This document shows, one piece after another, positions 26,843-34,840 of a DNA stretch of 64,000 nucleotides. Under the pieces are notes generated by a model. The model did no database searches. It saw only the letters and a list, made by a program, of their open reading frames with translations, and was not told the origin of the DNA. The number at the start of each line of letters is the position of its first letter. Position 1 is the stretch's first letter. The DNA is taken from the NCBI RefSeq assembly GCF_042139015.1, contig NZ_JBHIKY010000002.1, forward strand, positions 242,845 through 306,844. Reading direction: 5' to 3'. Origin of the DNA: JBHIKY01 sp042139015. GTDB taxonomy: Bacteria; Bacillota; Bacilli; Bacillales; Marinococcaceae. Position numbers and translations under genes: made by a program.

Positions 26843-27389
26843 AAATGTTCACCTCTTCCTTTCTTTCCTTTAAATAGAATTGCACAGCCTGCAATTACCT
26901 ATAGAAAAGTACCCACACGCCCAAAAATAAAAGAACGCAGCATCATGCGCCCTCTTTAAAAAGGGTGGCAAAAAAACCGGATACTCTTGCCAGCCTGACC
27001 ATCCTTGTCCTTAGAGTGTCCACTTCAACTGAAAACATCACATTTAACATTTACATTCCGGCAGACTTTTACTATCAAATTACCCTAAGTTCAAGTTTGA
27101 TAATCATGCAATATCGATTATCCGACAAGCTGTTTCATTTGTTAATTAAAAAAAGTGAAACAACTTTATCCCATACATAGAATAAACTAAAAGAAAAAGG
27201 TTCGTCAATTCTTTTTACTTATAGTCTTTAAGCTTTTTTAGTGTTTCAAATTCGAGCATAAATATTAGAAACTGTTATATATCATTATTTTTTTTGATGC
27301 ACACAGTCTTTGTGTTTGTAAGCGTATTCTGCGACATTTTTCCTGGTTGATACAGATAGCAGGACAATTTTTTCTTAAAAAATATAAAA
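26843..27389. other. Long AT-rich region upstream of pdhA
   Basis: No gene with a ribosome site was seen. It contains inverted repeats: TATCAAA/TTTGATA with a 16-base gap near 27073-27102, and GTTTCA/TGAAAC around 27132-27161. These may be regulator sites for pdhABCD; I cannot assign them. Confidence 0.4.
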
Positions 27390-27421
27390 TACCCCGAAAA
27401 GCGTGACAGCCTTTCAGGGTA
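27390..27421 (-). terminator. Terminator of ykyA
   Basis: Minus-strand ACCCTGAAAG pairs with CTTTTCGGGGT, followed by ATTTTATATTTTTT. Confidence 0.75.
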
Positions 27422-27429
27422 GCTGATTA

Positions 27430-28116
27430 TTAAGAGTCCGCCTCTTCTGCTTTTTCCGTTTCCTCAGAGTCAACTTCCAGTCCGGCTGCCAGGTACAGTG
27501 CTTCTTTTGCCTCGTTATATTCGTCGGTAAACTGATTAAAATTGTCTCTACGTTCAACTACACTGCTGTATGTATCATTTACGAGATCTATTTGTTCTTG
27601 AAGTTCATCGACCGTGAGTTCTTCATTTTTAAATGATTCGTATAATTTCATGTCGCTCTCTATCGCTGAGCTATAGCTTTCGTACAGTTGTCCATAGGCT
27701 TCATATCTGCCCGCCATCGCTTCTTTTACCGCATCAGCTTCAGCATCGGCATCTTCAATACCGTCCATCTCTTCTTCTCCGAGCTTGTATTCCTCATAAG
27801 CTTCATCAATACTTTCTTTTTCTTTCTCAAGTAATTCTGAGCGTTCTTCTGCATGACCCGCGGCTTTATCTGCCAGCTCTTCAATTTCGTCAATTTCATC
27901 GAGCCCTAAAGCCAGCATTTCGTCATAAAGCTCCTGCTCCTGCTGCTCAAGTTCAATCATCGGTTCCTGCTGTTCCTGAAAGCCTTCCTCTAATGATACT
28001 GCCTCCTCAAGGTGGGTATACACCTGCTCTTCGGCACTGCTGCTGCAGGCAGCAAGAGAAATGCTCAATAGAACAATAAGTACCAGGGCCCCCTGTTTAT
28101 GTATGAACACCTTCAC
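27430..28116 (-). CDS. ykyA: YkyA family putative cell-wall-binding lipoprotein
   Basis: 228 residues, lipoprotein signal LLSISLAAC, then an almost wholly helical and very acidic protein (VSLEEGFQEQQEPMIELEQQ onward). This matches the YkyA family next to pdhA and def in B. subtilis. GTG start at 28116 lies close after GGAGGGG. Role at the cell envelope is unknown. The acidity may reflect salt adaptation. Confidence 0.87.
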   Translation of the reverse strand: MKVFIHKQGALVLIVLLSISLAACSSSAEEQVYTHLEEAVSLEEGFQEQQEPMIELEQQEQELYDEMLALGLDEIDEIEELADKAAGHAEERSELLEKEKESIDEAYEEYKLGEEEMDGIEDADAEADAVKEAMAGRYEAYGQLYESYSSAIESDMKLYESFKNEELTVDELQEQIDLVNDTYSSVVERRDNFNQFTDEYNEAKEALYLAAGLEVDSEETEKAEEADS

Positions 28117-28324
28117 TTACCCCTCCCGCTTGTCTTACAAGTTATATGTATAAACGATGCATAGTTACCTTACCAATCATAAAGGAAGCTATGGGCGAAA
28201 TCAATATCACTGACTAACTTTACAAAGTTTCCTCCAGATGGGTAATCACCCAAACAAAACTCAGCTTTTTACATAGGGTATTAAAGAAAACGTCCCCAGG
28301 ATGTTGATTAAAGGAGGGAACACT

Positions 28325-28471
28325 ATGTGGGGTAACAACAGCAATTACGGTTATGATCCTTGCGGATACGGTGGTTATGGTCACGACAGAGGATGTGGCT
28401 TTGCGCTCATCGTTGTATTGTTTATTCTGCTTGTCATAGTAGGAGCATCAAAATTTTATTGTAAAGATTAA
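28325..28471 (+). CDS. YjcZ/SscA-like sporulation peptide
   Basis: 48 residues: a Gly/Tyr/Asn-rich head MWGNNSNYGYDPCGYGGYG, then one hydrophobic helix FALIVVLFILLVIVG and a short charged tail. This is the form of the YjcZ family of small spore proteins. AAAGGAGGG lies eight bases before the ATG, and a terminator follows at 28487-28517. Probably membrane-inserted and expressed during sporulation by family analogy. Confidence 0.85.
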   Translation: MWGNNSNYGYDPCGYGGYGHDRGCGFALIVVLFILLVIVGASKFYCKD

Positions 28472-28486
28472 TCCACCAGCAGATCC

Positions 28487-28517
28487 GGAGAAGGCTCCCT
28501 TCAGAGCCTCTCCTTTT
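28487..28517 (+). terminator. Terminator of the YjcZ-like gene
   Basis: GGAG-AA-GGCTC pairs with GAGCC-T-CTCC, followed by TTTTCT. Confidence 0.85.
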
Positions 28518-28655
28518 CTAATTACATGTTCGTCAAAATTTGATATACTAACAGCAATATAATCTAAACTTGATAGTAGTTTGGCATACTGTTTATTACT
28601 TAGAATATACGCCGAACTTCCCCATTATTTTTTACTGATCACAGGAGGCAGCAAC

Positions 28656-29201
28656 ATGATAACAATGAAAGATATAGTAAGAGAAGGTCACCCGGCGCTT
28701 CGCGAGGTTTCCCAGGAAGTACAGCTTCCTTTATCGGCAGAAGACCGCCAAACGCTGGAAAGCATGCTTGATTTCCTTAAAAACAGCCAGAATCCTGAGA
28801 CGGCTGAAAAATATGAACTCCGGTCCGGAGTCGGCCTGGCTGCTCCCCAGCTTGGAATAAAAAAGCGGATGTTTGCCATGCACTTGACCGATGATCGGGA
28901 ACAGGAATACAGCTATGGATTGATCAACCCGAAAATAGTCAGCCATTCCGTCGAATTAACACACCTTGAAGGTGGAGAAGGCTGTTTATCGGTGGACCGG
29001 GAAGTTCCGGGTTCAGTGCCGCGTTACGCTCGTATAACGATAGAAGCCGCAACACTCGAGGAAGAGAAAGTGAAATTGAGGCTGCGCGGGCTGCCCGCCA
29101 TAGTATTTCAGCATGAACTGGATCATTTAAACGGTGTTATGTTTTATGATCGAATTGAGGATTACGAGGATGAGCTTAAAAAAGAACTTCCGAAGCTTTA
29201 A
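28656..29201 (+). CDS. def: Peptide deformylase
   Basis: 181 residues from the ATG at 28656, after GGAGGCAGCAAC; a longer in-frame start at 28581 has no ribosome site. Metal and active-site motifs GVGLAAPQLG, EGCLSVDREVPG and QHELDHLNGVMFYDR are intact. It removes the formyl group from nascent proteins. The length (over 170) and the long insert mark a type 2 (Gram-positive) deformylase, as in B. subtilis YkrB. Confidence 0.95.
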   Translation: MITMKDIVREGHPALREVSQEVQLPLSAEDRQTLESMLDFLKNSQNPETAEKYELRSGVGLAAPQLGIKKRMFAMHLTDDREQEYSYGLINPKIVSHSVELTHLEGGEGCLSVDREVPGSVPRYARITIEAATLEEEKVKLRLRGLPAIVFQHELDHLNGVMFYDRIEDYEDELKKELPKL

Positions 29202-29230
29202 ATATGAATGGTGAACAGATGATTAAAGAA

Positions 29231-29273
29231 CGCTTCCAATTATCAATTATGATAGTCGGAAGCGTTTTATTTT
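29231..29273 (+). terminator. Terminator of def
   Basis: CGCTTCC/GGAAGCG with inner ATTATC/GATAGT, followed by TTTTATTTT. Confidence 0.85.
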
Positions 29274-29396
29274 ACCCTGTATGCTGATGAATCTTTTTTA
29301 GGAGGCAACGTCATAAGTCATGCAGCCGCGGGGGCAGCTTCAAAATACATTGCCTGCAATTATGAAAAACTTGCCTTCTCGACTAAAATGTATGTG

Positions 29397-30176
29397 CTAG
29401 GAAAGGAGCCCGATTTTTCTCAATCCTTCTCTTATCCCATCTTCATACACAGGTGAAGTTACCATATCAGCTTCCCTTTTTACTTCCTCAAGGGCATTGC
29501 CCATTGCGATACCGATACCGGCTTCCCGGAGCATTTCTCTATCATTTAAGGCATCCCCAAATGCAGCTGTTTCATCCATTGAATATCCTAAATGCTTCGC
29601 GACAGCCCTCAATCCTTCCGCTTTGGAGCCGCCGGTTGGCAGGACATCCAAAGCGAGCCTGTGCCAGCGTACAAAATCAAATGGTTTAAATTGACGGGAA
29701 TATTGATCCTCTTCCTCTCTGCCGCAGAACAACAGAGCCTGATATGTTTCCGTCTGTTTATAAAAGGATTCATCGATTGGAGGATATTCCATCTTTAGAT
29801 CCCTCAGACTTTCTGCAATATCCGCATGTTTATCCTGGTTTGCCCTTGCCTCTTCGTGATCTAAAAACACCATTGGATGCTCCGATTTATCAGCAAACTG
29901 ACAAAGCTTCTCTAAATCTTGCATGTGCAGTGGTTTTTTCTCAATTACTTCTCCATCCGCTACCACATACGATCCGTTGAAGCTCACAAACGTAGAGATA
30001 TTAAGCTCCTTGCGAAGGTCTTCAAACATAAAAGGAGCTCTACCTGTCGCAATCGCAACATACACACCCTGCTCCTGCAGTACTTTAATCGCTTCCTTCG
30101 CTGACTGCGGAAGGATCATGTCCTTCGTAAACAATGTCCCATCAATATCAAAAAATACAATTTTCGGCTGGCGCAT
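29397..30176 (-). CDS. ykrA: Cof-type HAD family phosphatase, YkrA-like
   Basis: 259 residues. HAD motif I FFDIDGTLF, motif II ATGRAP, motif III lysine in GGSKAEGLR, motif IV FGDALNDREML, with a C2 cap between motifs II and III. Cof-type members dephosphorylate sugar phosphates or flavin/PLP-type compounds. Neighbour of def as in B. subtilis, hence ykrA. AGAGGGG precedes the ATG. Confidence 0.88.
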   Translation of the reverse strand: MRQPKIVFFDIDGTLFTKDMILPQSAKEAIKVLQEQGVYVAIATGRAPFMFEDLRKELNISTFVSFNGSYVVADGEVIEKKPLHMQDLEKLCQFADKSEHPMVFLDHEEARANQDKHADIAESLRDLKMEYPPIDESFYKQTETYQALLFCGREEEDQYSRQFKPFDFVRWHRLALDVLPTGGSKAEGLRAVAKHLGYSMDETAAFGDALNDREMLREAGIGIAMGNALEEVKREADMVTSPVYEDGIREGLRKIGLLS

Positions 30177-30366
30177 GATTTCCCCTCTTTTCGTTTTTTC
30201 TCCACTCCATCATTTTTCTTTATTATTTTTTCTCCATAAATAGTATGAAACATTTTTTCATGAATGAAAAGAGAACACACTTTAGTTTCCATTATTTAAA
30301 AGGAAAATTTTCGTGCCAAAGTTTCCACACTATAACAAACAGAGTGAAGTACGGAGGTGTGAAACA

Positions 30367-30474
30367 ATGAAAAAATGGCGGAAGAAAATAATCAATCGGT
30401 GCCGAAAACTTCTCCCAAAACAGCGGTATTTACCGAATGGATCAAATGCAATTACTCCTGTTGTGTTGAAATAA
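30367..30474 (+). CDS. Short cationic peptide of unknown function
   Basis: 35 residues, MKKWRKKIINRCRKLLPKQR then YLPNGSNAITPVVLK. The first half is strongly basic and could form an amphipathic helix; there is no signal peptide. I accept it as a gene because GGAGGTG lies eight bases before the ATG and the frame is clean, although it is short. It sits between ykrA (divergent) and rpoY. I do not recognise a family. Confidence 0.5.
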   Translation: MKKWRKKIINRCRKLLPKQRYLPNGSNAITPVVLK

Positions 30475-30574
30475 TTTCATAAATCAGCTACAATTTGATA
30501 ATTGGAATCACGTGCGTATCGTTTTATTTTCTTTTTTTCCCTTTTAAAAAGATGAAAAGAGAATACGATTGATT

Positions 30575-30580
30575 TATAAT
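30575..30580 (+). promoter_or_regulatory. Putative -10 box of rpoY-rnjA
   Basis: TATAAT with only a weak -35 (GATGAA) 17 bases upstream. The resulting leader is about 115 bases. Confidence 0.45.
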
Positions 30581-30704
30581 AACGGTATCAAAGAAGCCGG
30601 CTTAATCTGAATGGGATATCGCAGAGGACTTTTGCCCGCTGATCGGAAGCGGTATTCCAAAAGGATTTCAATAGAAGATTAGATAAAAGGAGAGATATTT
30701 AGAT

Positions 30705-30914
30705 ATGATCTACAAAGTATTTTATCAGAAAAATTTCATGGAGGTACCAGTCCGTGAAAATACAGACTCGATCTTAATCGAAGCAGATAGTGAAAAAGAA
30801 GTGAGAAGACACCTCGCTGATAAAAAGTATAATATCGAGTTTATTCAGCAGGTTTCCGATGAGCAGCTCGCCTTTGAAAAACAGAGCGAAGATTTCAAAT
30901 TGGAGAAGAAATAA
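30705..30914 (+). CDS. rpoY: RNA polymerase epsilon subunit
   Basis: 69 residues, MIYKVFYQKNFMEVPVRENT with RRHLADKKYNIEFIQQVS, matching the RpoY (YkzG) family, a small phage Gp2-like subunit of Firmicutes RNA polymerase. AAAGGAGAG precedes the ATG. It is followed three bases later by rnjA, the conserved arrangement. Confidence 0.95.
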   Translation: MIYKVFYQKNFMEVPVRENTDSILIEADSEKEVRRHLADKKYNIEFIQQVSDEQLAFEKQSEDFKLEKK

Positions 30915-30917
30915 CAG

Positions 30918-32585
30918 ATGAAACAATTAAATAAAAATCAAGTAGCTGTTTTTGCCTTGGGCGGCTTAGGCGAAATCGGTAAAAATACGTATGCTATTGA
31001 GTATCAGGATGAAATTATTATTATAGATGCAGGAATCATGTTTCCAGAAGATGAACTTCTCGGTATTGATTATGTCATTCCTGATTACACTTACCTTGCT
31101 AAAAATAAGGATAAAATCAAAGGGCTGTTTGTTACGCACGGCCATGAAGACCACATTGGCGGAATCCCATACCTTCTCAGAGAGATGAATATTCCGGTTT
31201 ACGGCGGGCAGCTGGCAGTCGGTCTATTAAAAGGAAAGCTGGAAGAGCACGGACTGCTCAGGAAAGCGAAATTAAATATTGTAAAAGAGGATCAGACTAT
31301 TTCTTTTAAAAAATTAAAGGTTTCGTTTTTCCGCACGACCCACAGCATACCCGACTCCTTTGGGATTGTCGTCAACACACCGGAAGGCAATATTGTACAC
31401 ACTGGGGATTTCAAATTTGATTTCACTCCAGTAGGTGAGCCGGCAAATCTGTCGAAAATGGCGCAGATCGGCGAAGACGGAGTGCTCTGCCTTCTTTCCG
31501 ACAGCACCAACAGTGAAGTTCCCGGTTTTACCATGTCGGAACGTAAAGTCGGAGAAAGTATTAACAATATATTCAGGCAGGCAGAAGGCCGCATTATTTT
31601 TGCGACATTCGCCTCGAATATTTACCGTCTTCAGCAGGCGGTAGAAGCAGCCGTTAAACACGGACGCAAGATTGCTGTTTTTGGCCGGAGCATGGAGTCA
31701 GCCATTACTATCGGCCAGGAGCTTGGCTATATTAAAGCTCCAAAGGATACATTTGTAGAGCCTTCTCAGCTGAACCGCCTTCCTGATGATCAGGCTGCGA
31801 TACTCTGTACAGGAAGCCAGGGCGAGCCCATGGCTGCGCTCTCCCGGATTGCTCATGGTACGCACCGTCAGATTCAAATCATTCCAGGGGATACTGTTGT
31901 ATTTTCAAGCTCACCTATTCCTGGAAATACGTTGTCGGTTAACAAAATTATTAATCAGCTCACACGTGCCGGCGCGAGAGTAATTCACGGGTCATTAAAC
32001 AATATTCATACGTCGGGTCACGGCGGCCAGGAGGAACAAAAGCTGATGCTCCGGCTGATCCGTCCAAAGTACTTTATGCCGATTCACGGTGAATATAGAA
32101 TGCTTAAAAACCACGTGAGACTTGCAAAGGATTGTGGTGTTCCAGAGGAGAATTCCTTTGTAATGGAAATTGGAGATGTGCTTGCACTGACCAATAAGAG
32201 CGCTGCACTGGCTGGAAAGGTGCCGTCCGGTTCTGTTTATGTAGATGGAAACGGTATCGGTGACATCGGCAATATTGTGCTGCGCGACCGCCGAATCCTA
32301 TCCGAGGAAGGGCTGGTTGTCGTTGTGGTAAGTATTGATATGAAAAACTTCAAAGTGTCTGCTGGTCCGGACATTATCTCTCGCGGGTTTGTATATATGC
32401 GTGAATCCGGAGAGTTGATAAACGACGCCCAGCGCAAATTAACATCTCATTTAGATGAGGTAATGAAACGAAAAACAACGCAGTGGGCAGAAATTAAAAA
32501 TGAAATCATTGACCAGCTTTCTCCTTATTTATATGAACGCACAAAGAGAAAACCAATGATTTTGCCAATTATCATGGAAGTATAA
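30918..32585 (+). CDS. rnjA: Ribonuclease J1
   Basis: 555 residues, full length. Metallo-beta-lactamase motif THGHEDHIGG, then beta-CASP features (HTGDFKFDFTPVG, SDSTNSEVPGFT, FATFASNIYRLQQ) and HGEYRML. RNase J1 is a 5' exonuclease and endonuclease for mRNA decay and 16S maturation. Cotranscribed with rpoY. The intergenic space after it was altered by an IS insertion. Confidence 0.97.
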   Translation: MKQLNKNQVAVFALGGLGEIGKNTYAIEYQDEIIIIDAGIMFPEDELLGIDYVIPDYTYLAKNKDKIKGLFVTHGHEDHIGGIPYLLREMNIPVYGGQLAVGLLKGKLEEHGLLRKAKLNIVKEDQTISFKKLKVSFFRTTHSIPDSFGIVVNTPEGNIVHTGDFKFDFTPVGEPANLSKMAQIGEDGVLCLLSDSTNSEVPGFTMSERKVGESINNIFRQAEGRIIFATFASNIYRLQQAVEAAVKHGRKIAVFGRSMESAITIGQELGYIKAPKDTFVEPSQLNRLPDDQAAILCTGSQGEPMAALSRIAHGTHRQIQIIPGDTVVFSSSPIPGNTLSVNKIINQLTRAGARVIHGSLNNIHTSGHGGQEEQKLMLRLIRPKYFMPIHGEYRMLKNHVRLAKDCGVPEENSFVMEIGDVLALTNKSAALAGKVPSGSVYVDGNGIGDIGNIVLRDRRILSEEGLVVVVVSIDMKNFKVSAGPDIISRGFVYMRESGELINDAQRKLTSHLDEVMKRKTTQWAEIKNEIIDQLSPYLYERTKRKPMILPIIMEV

Positions 32586-32592
32586 GAAAAAC

Positions 32593-32605
32593 CGGACAAA
32601 GTCCG
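32593..32605 (+). terminator. Hairpin after rnjA, possibly a truncated terminator
   Basis: CGGAC-AAA-GTCCG with no T run. The left end of the IS remnant starts on its last base. Confidence 0.5.
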
Positions 32606-32678
32606 AGGCCACTGAAAAAGTCCTTTCTATCTGAAAGAGCTGTTAATGTTTGTTGTGGATTATACAAAGGGAAAAACG

Positions 32679-32726
32679 AAAAAGAGTGATTTTCTTTGGT
32701 TTATAAAAGAAAATCACTCTTTTTTT
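32679..32726. terminator. Long perfect hairpin inside the IS remnant
   Basis: AAAGAGTGATTTTCTTT pairs exactly with AAAGAAAATCACTCTTT, followed by TTTT; it also has an A run on the left, so it can terminate on either strand. It probably terminates rnjA transcription now. Confidence 0.85.
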
Positions 32727-32900
32727 GTACAAACGATATAAGATTGAAGCGAAGAATAGCGAATGGAAACATAGACACGGATATGAGGTCGCCTCATCTT
32801 CGGGTCTCGAAGGCATGCGCATTCAAGGTGCTATGGCGATTTTTACAGCTAATGTGAAACAAATCGTTAAACGAATGGAAGGAATAGAGGGCACAAACCA
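32725..32900 (+). pseudogene. C-terminal fragment of an IS1182-family transposase
   Basis: The reading frame gives YKIEAKNSEWKHRHGYEVAS, then SSGLEGMRIQGAMAIFTANV and KQIVKRMEG, which I recognise as the C-terminus of IS1182-like DDE transposases. The catalytic domain is missing and there is no start codon with a ribosome site. Confidence 0.8.
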
Positions 32901-33055
32901 CTTGAAATTATACGAAGATCGGTCTGTGAGGAAATTAAATTCCACAGAGACCGCTTTATTAAAATTCTACTTTTCAAAGACCTTCAGTTTTTCAGTAGCT
33001 TCAAAAACCCGACCGGTTTTTTGGAGACGATGGAGTTTATTATTAAATTGAAGAA

Positions 33056-33178
33056 CGGAAGGCGGCGACGTCGGGATCAGCGCCGTCTGAAAATCCATTC
33101 TGACGAAGCTTCGCTGAAGCTGAATTAGTTGAAGACAAGCCCCACGGAAAGCTTCCGCCTGCAGGGATGAAATCAACA
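33056..33178 (+). repeat. Bacillaceae-type intergenic repeat, copy 3
   Basis: Nearly identical to copy 1 at 6131-6257 (same CGGAAGGCGGCGAC start, GACGAAGCTTCGCTGA palindrome and CCGCCTGCAGGGATGAAAT end), lying about 50 bases after the IS remnant. Confidence 0.8.
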
Positions 33179-33202
33179 TAATCTTCCTTAATCTTTTAAA
33201 AG

Positions 33203-33245
33203 AAAGCGGCTGTGCCAATATATTTTTGGTAACAGCCGCTTTTAT
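33203..33245. terminator. Terminator between the repeat and ktrC
   Basis: AAGCGGCTGT/ACAGCCGCTT followed by TTATATT; usable on both strands, and downstream of ktrC on the minus strand. Confidence 0.8.
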
Positions 33246-33335
33246 ATTAAGTTCATCCTAAGTGCGACTCAGACGGGTGATTTACGCCAGGAAACTTTCT
33301 CAGTGCAGCTGCTTCACTGCCGCAAATGTATGCAA

Positions 33336-34007
33336 TCAGCCTTCGTTATCATCAATCCAATGGTTTTCGAGCCGGTTTATATCAGCATCCGCACCAACAA
33401 CAATCAATATATCCCCGTTTTCTATAGCTTCATTTGGCTGTGGCGATACTTTTATATCATCGCTTCTTTTAATAGCGAGAATGTTGCAGCCGTATTTTTC
33501 ACGAAAGTCAAGATCAATAATTGTTTCTCCGGCAATCTTTTGGCCGGCCATTAATTCGACAATGCTGTATTCATCAGAAAGCTCTAAGTAATCCAGTACA
33601 TTTTTCGATACAACGTTATGCGCGATTCTCACACCGATATCTCGTTCAGGGTGAACGACTTCATCCGCCCCGATACGATTCAGCACCTTTTCGTGGTGAA
33701 GATTCTGCGCTTTAACAGTAATGTGCTTCACGCCGAGCTCATCCAAAATTTGAGTTGTCATAATGCTGGCAAGAATATTATCCCCGATTGCTACAATGAC
33801 ATGGTCAAAATTTCGTATCCCCAGTCCGCGCAGTGCTTTTTCATCTGTGCTGTCGGCAATGACTGCCTGTGTCACGATATTTGAAAACTCGTTTACTTTT
33901 TCTTCATCACTATCGATCGCAAGAACATTCATGCCTTCTTCGGCAAGACGTTTGCAGATACTGCCTCCAAAACGCCCCAGTCCAATCACAGCAAATTCCT
34001 TTTTCAT
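33336..34007 (-). CDS. ktrC: Potassium channel gating subunit KtrC
   Basis: 223 residues. RCK domain: FAVIGLGRFGGSICKRLAEEG for nucleotide binding, VIADSTDEKAL, then a C-terminal TrkA-C domain (IVELMAGQKIAGETI onward). It gates KtrD/KtrB channels in response to ATP/ADP and c-di-AMP. Position near rnjA agrees with B. subtilis ktrC (ykqB). TGGAGGAACGCAG precedes the ATG. Confidence 0.94.
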   Translation of the reverse strand: MKKEFAVIGLGRFGGSICKRLAEEGMNVLAIDSDEEKVNEFSNIVTQAVIADSTDEKALRGLGIRNFDHVIVAIGDNILASIMTTQILDELGVKHITVKAQNLHHEKVLNRIGADEVVHPERDIGVRIAHNVVSKNVLDYLELSDEYSIVELMAGQKIAGETIIDLDFREKYGCNILAIKRSDDIKVSPQPNEAIENGDILIVVGADADINRLENHWIDDNEG

Positions 34008-34083
34008 CTGCGTTCCTCCATTGCACTATAATGCTTCAGCTTTACCTATTTTATCGGATACCGGAGCGGGAAGCAAAACAATT

Positions 34084-34794
34084 TTACGGTTTCTGAAGCT
34101 CTCCCCATGTGAGTGGACCGACGATGCCGTCCACCGCAAGCTTTCTCGCATACTGATAAGCTCTCACTGCTTTGGATGTTTTGGGACCGAAGATTCCATC
34201 TGTCTGCCCAGGAGAGAAGCCAGCCTTCCGGAGCAGGGACTGCAGGGAGACTACGGCTTCTCCTCTCATTCCCTCTTGCAGCATCGGCCGCTTGGCTGCA
34301 AATGATCCTGCTTTCTGACGGACGGCGCCTCGAAAATCATGCATGTTAAGCGCCGGGCACCGTGTTGAAGAATTTCCAGGGCATTCGGAATGACCGAAAA
34401 CGGCGAGCTCAGGCTTGTCTTTCTGCAGATAACGCACCAGTTCCACCGCCGCTGCATATTGCTTTAGCGGTGGTGAATGTGTTGTGAAATCACCAACAAG
34501 GCAGATGCCGATTGATTTCAGATTGTGACTGGAAACATGATACGACACAGTAGTCAGCTTCTGAGTTTCCTGAACGATCCCATTTTTTAAAATAACGTAA
34601 TGATAACCGATACCAGGCCAGTCATGGTGATTAATGTGAAAATTGGCAAAAGCCAGCGAAGTTCCTGAGCTGGTAGCACTGTGGTGAATTACAATTTGAC
34701 GGACAGCTGATAAATCTCTTTTGTGATAGCGTTTGTGATTATGAATGGGCAGAGACTGTGAGATATTTTTAATTATTATTGAAACCACCTCCAC
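34084..34794 (-). CDS. N-acetylmuramoyl-L-alanine amidase with peptidoglycan-binding domain
   Basis: About 236 residues. Amidase_2/PGRP fold with zinc ligands in IVIHHSATSSG and FGHSECPG plus CPALN, then a C-terminal PG_binding_1 domain (EGMRGEAVVSLQSLLRKAGF to DGIVGPLTWGELQKP). No signal peptide. The start is unclear: the first in-frame GTG at 34794 lies inside GTGGAGGTGG, and the codons placed correctly after that ribosome site are ATA, ATA, ATT. It could be a phage-derived or sporulation lysis enzyme. Confidence 0.85.
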   Translation of the reverse strand: MEVVSIIIKNISQSLPIHNHKRYHKRDLSAVRQIVIHHSATSSGTSLAFANFHINHHDWPGIGYHYVILKNGIVQETQKLTTVSYHVSSHNLKSIGICLVGDFTTHSPPLKQYAAAVELVRYLQKDKPELAVFGHSECPGNSSTRCPALNMHDFRGAVRQKAGSFAAKRPMLQEGMRGEAVVSLQSLLRKAGFSPGQTDGIFGPKTSKAVRAYQYARKLAVDGIVGPLTWGELQKP

Positions 34795-34840
34795 TGTCTA
34801 TATGAATTCATCGAATGAAAATGGAGGAGGTGAGTTTTTG

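Larger units (their letters stand above)
32605..33002 (+). mobile_element. Internally deleted IS1182-family-like element
   Basis: Left end GAGGCCACTGAAAAAGTC (32605-32622) and right end TTTTTCAGTAGCTTC (32988-33002) form imperfect terminal inverted repeats. Inside lie a long hairpin and the 3' end of a transposase gene. About 400 bases instead of a full element, so immobile by itself. Confidence 0.75.

Noticed and set aside
29320..29400. 26-codon frame starting MQPRGQLQNTLPAIMK after AGGAGGCAAC
   Set aside because: A ribosome-like site exists, but the frame is very short, between convergent genes, and not recognised; too weak to call.
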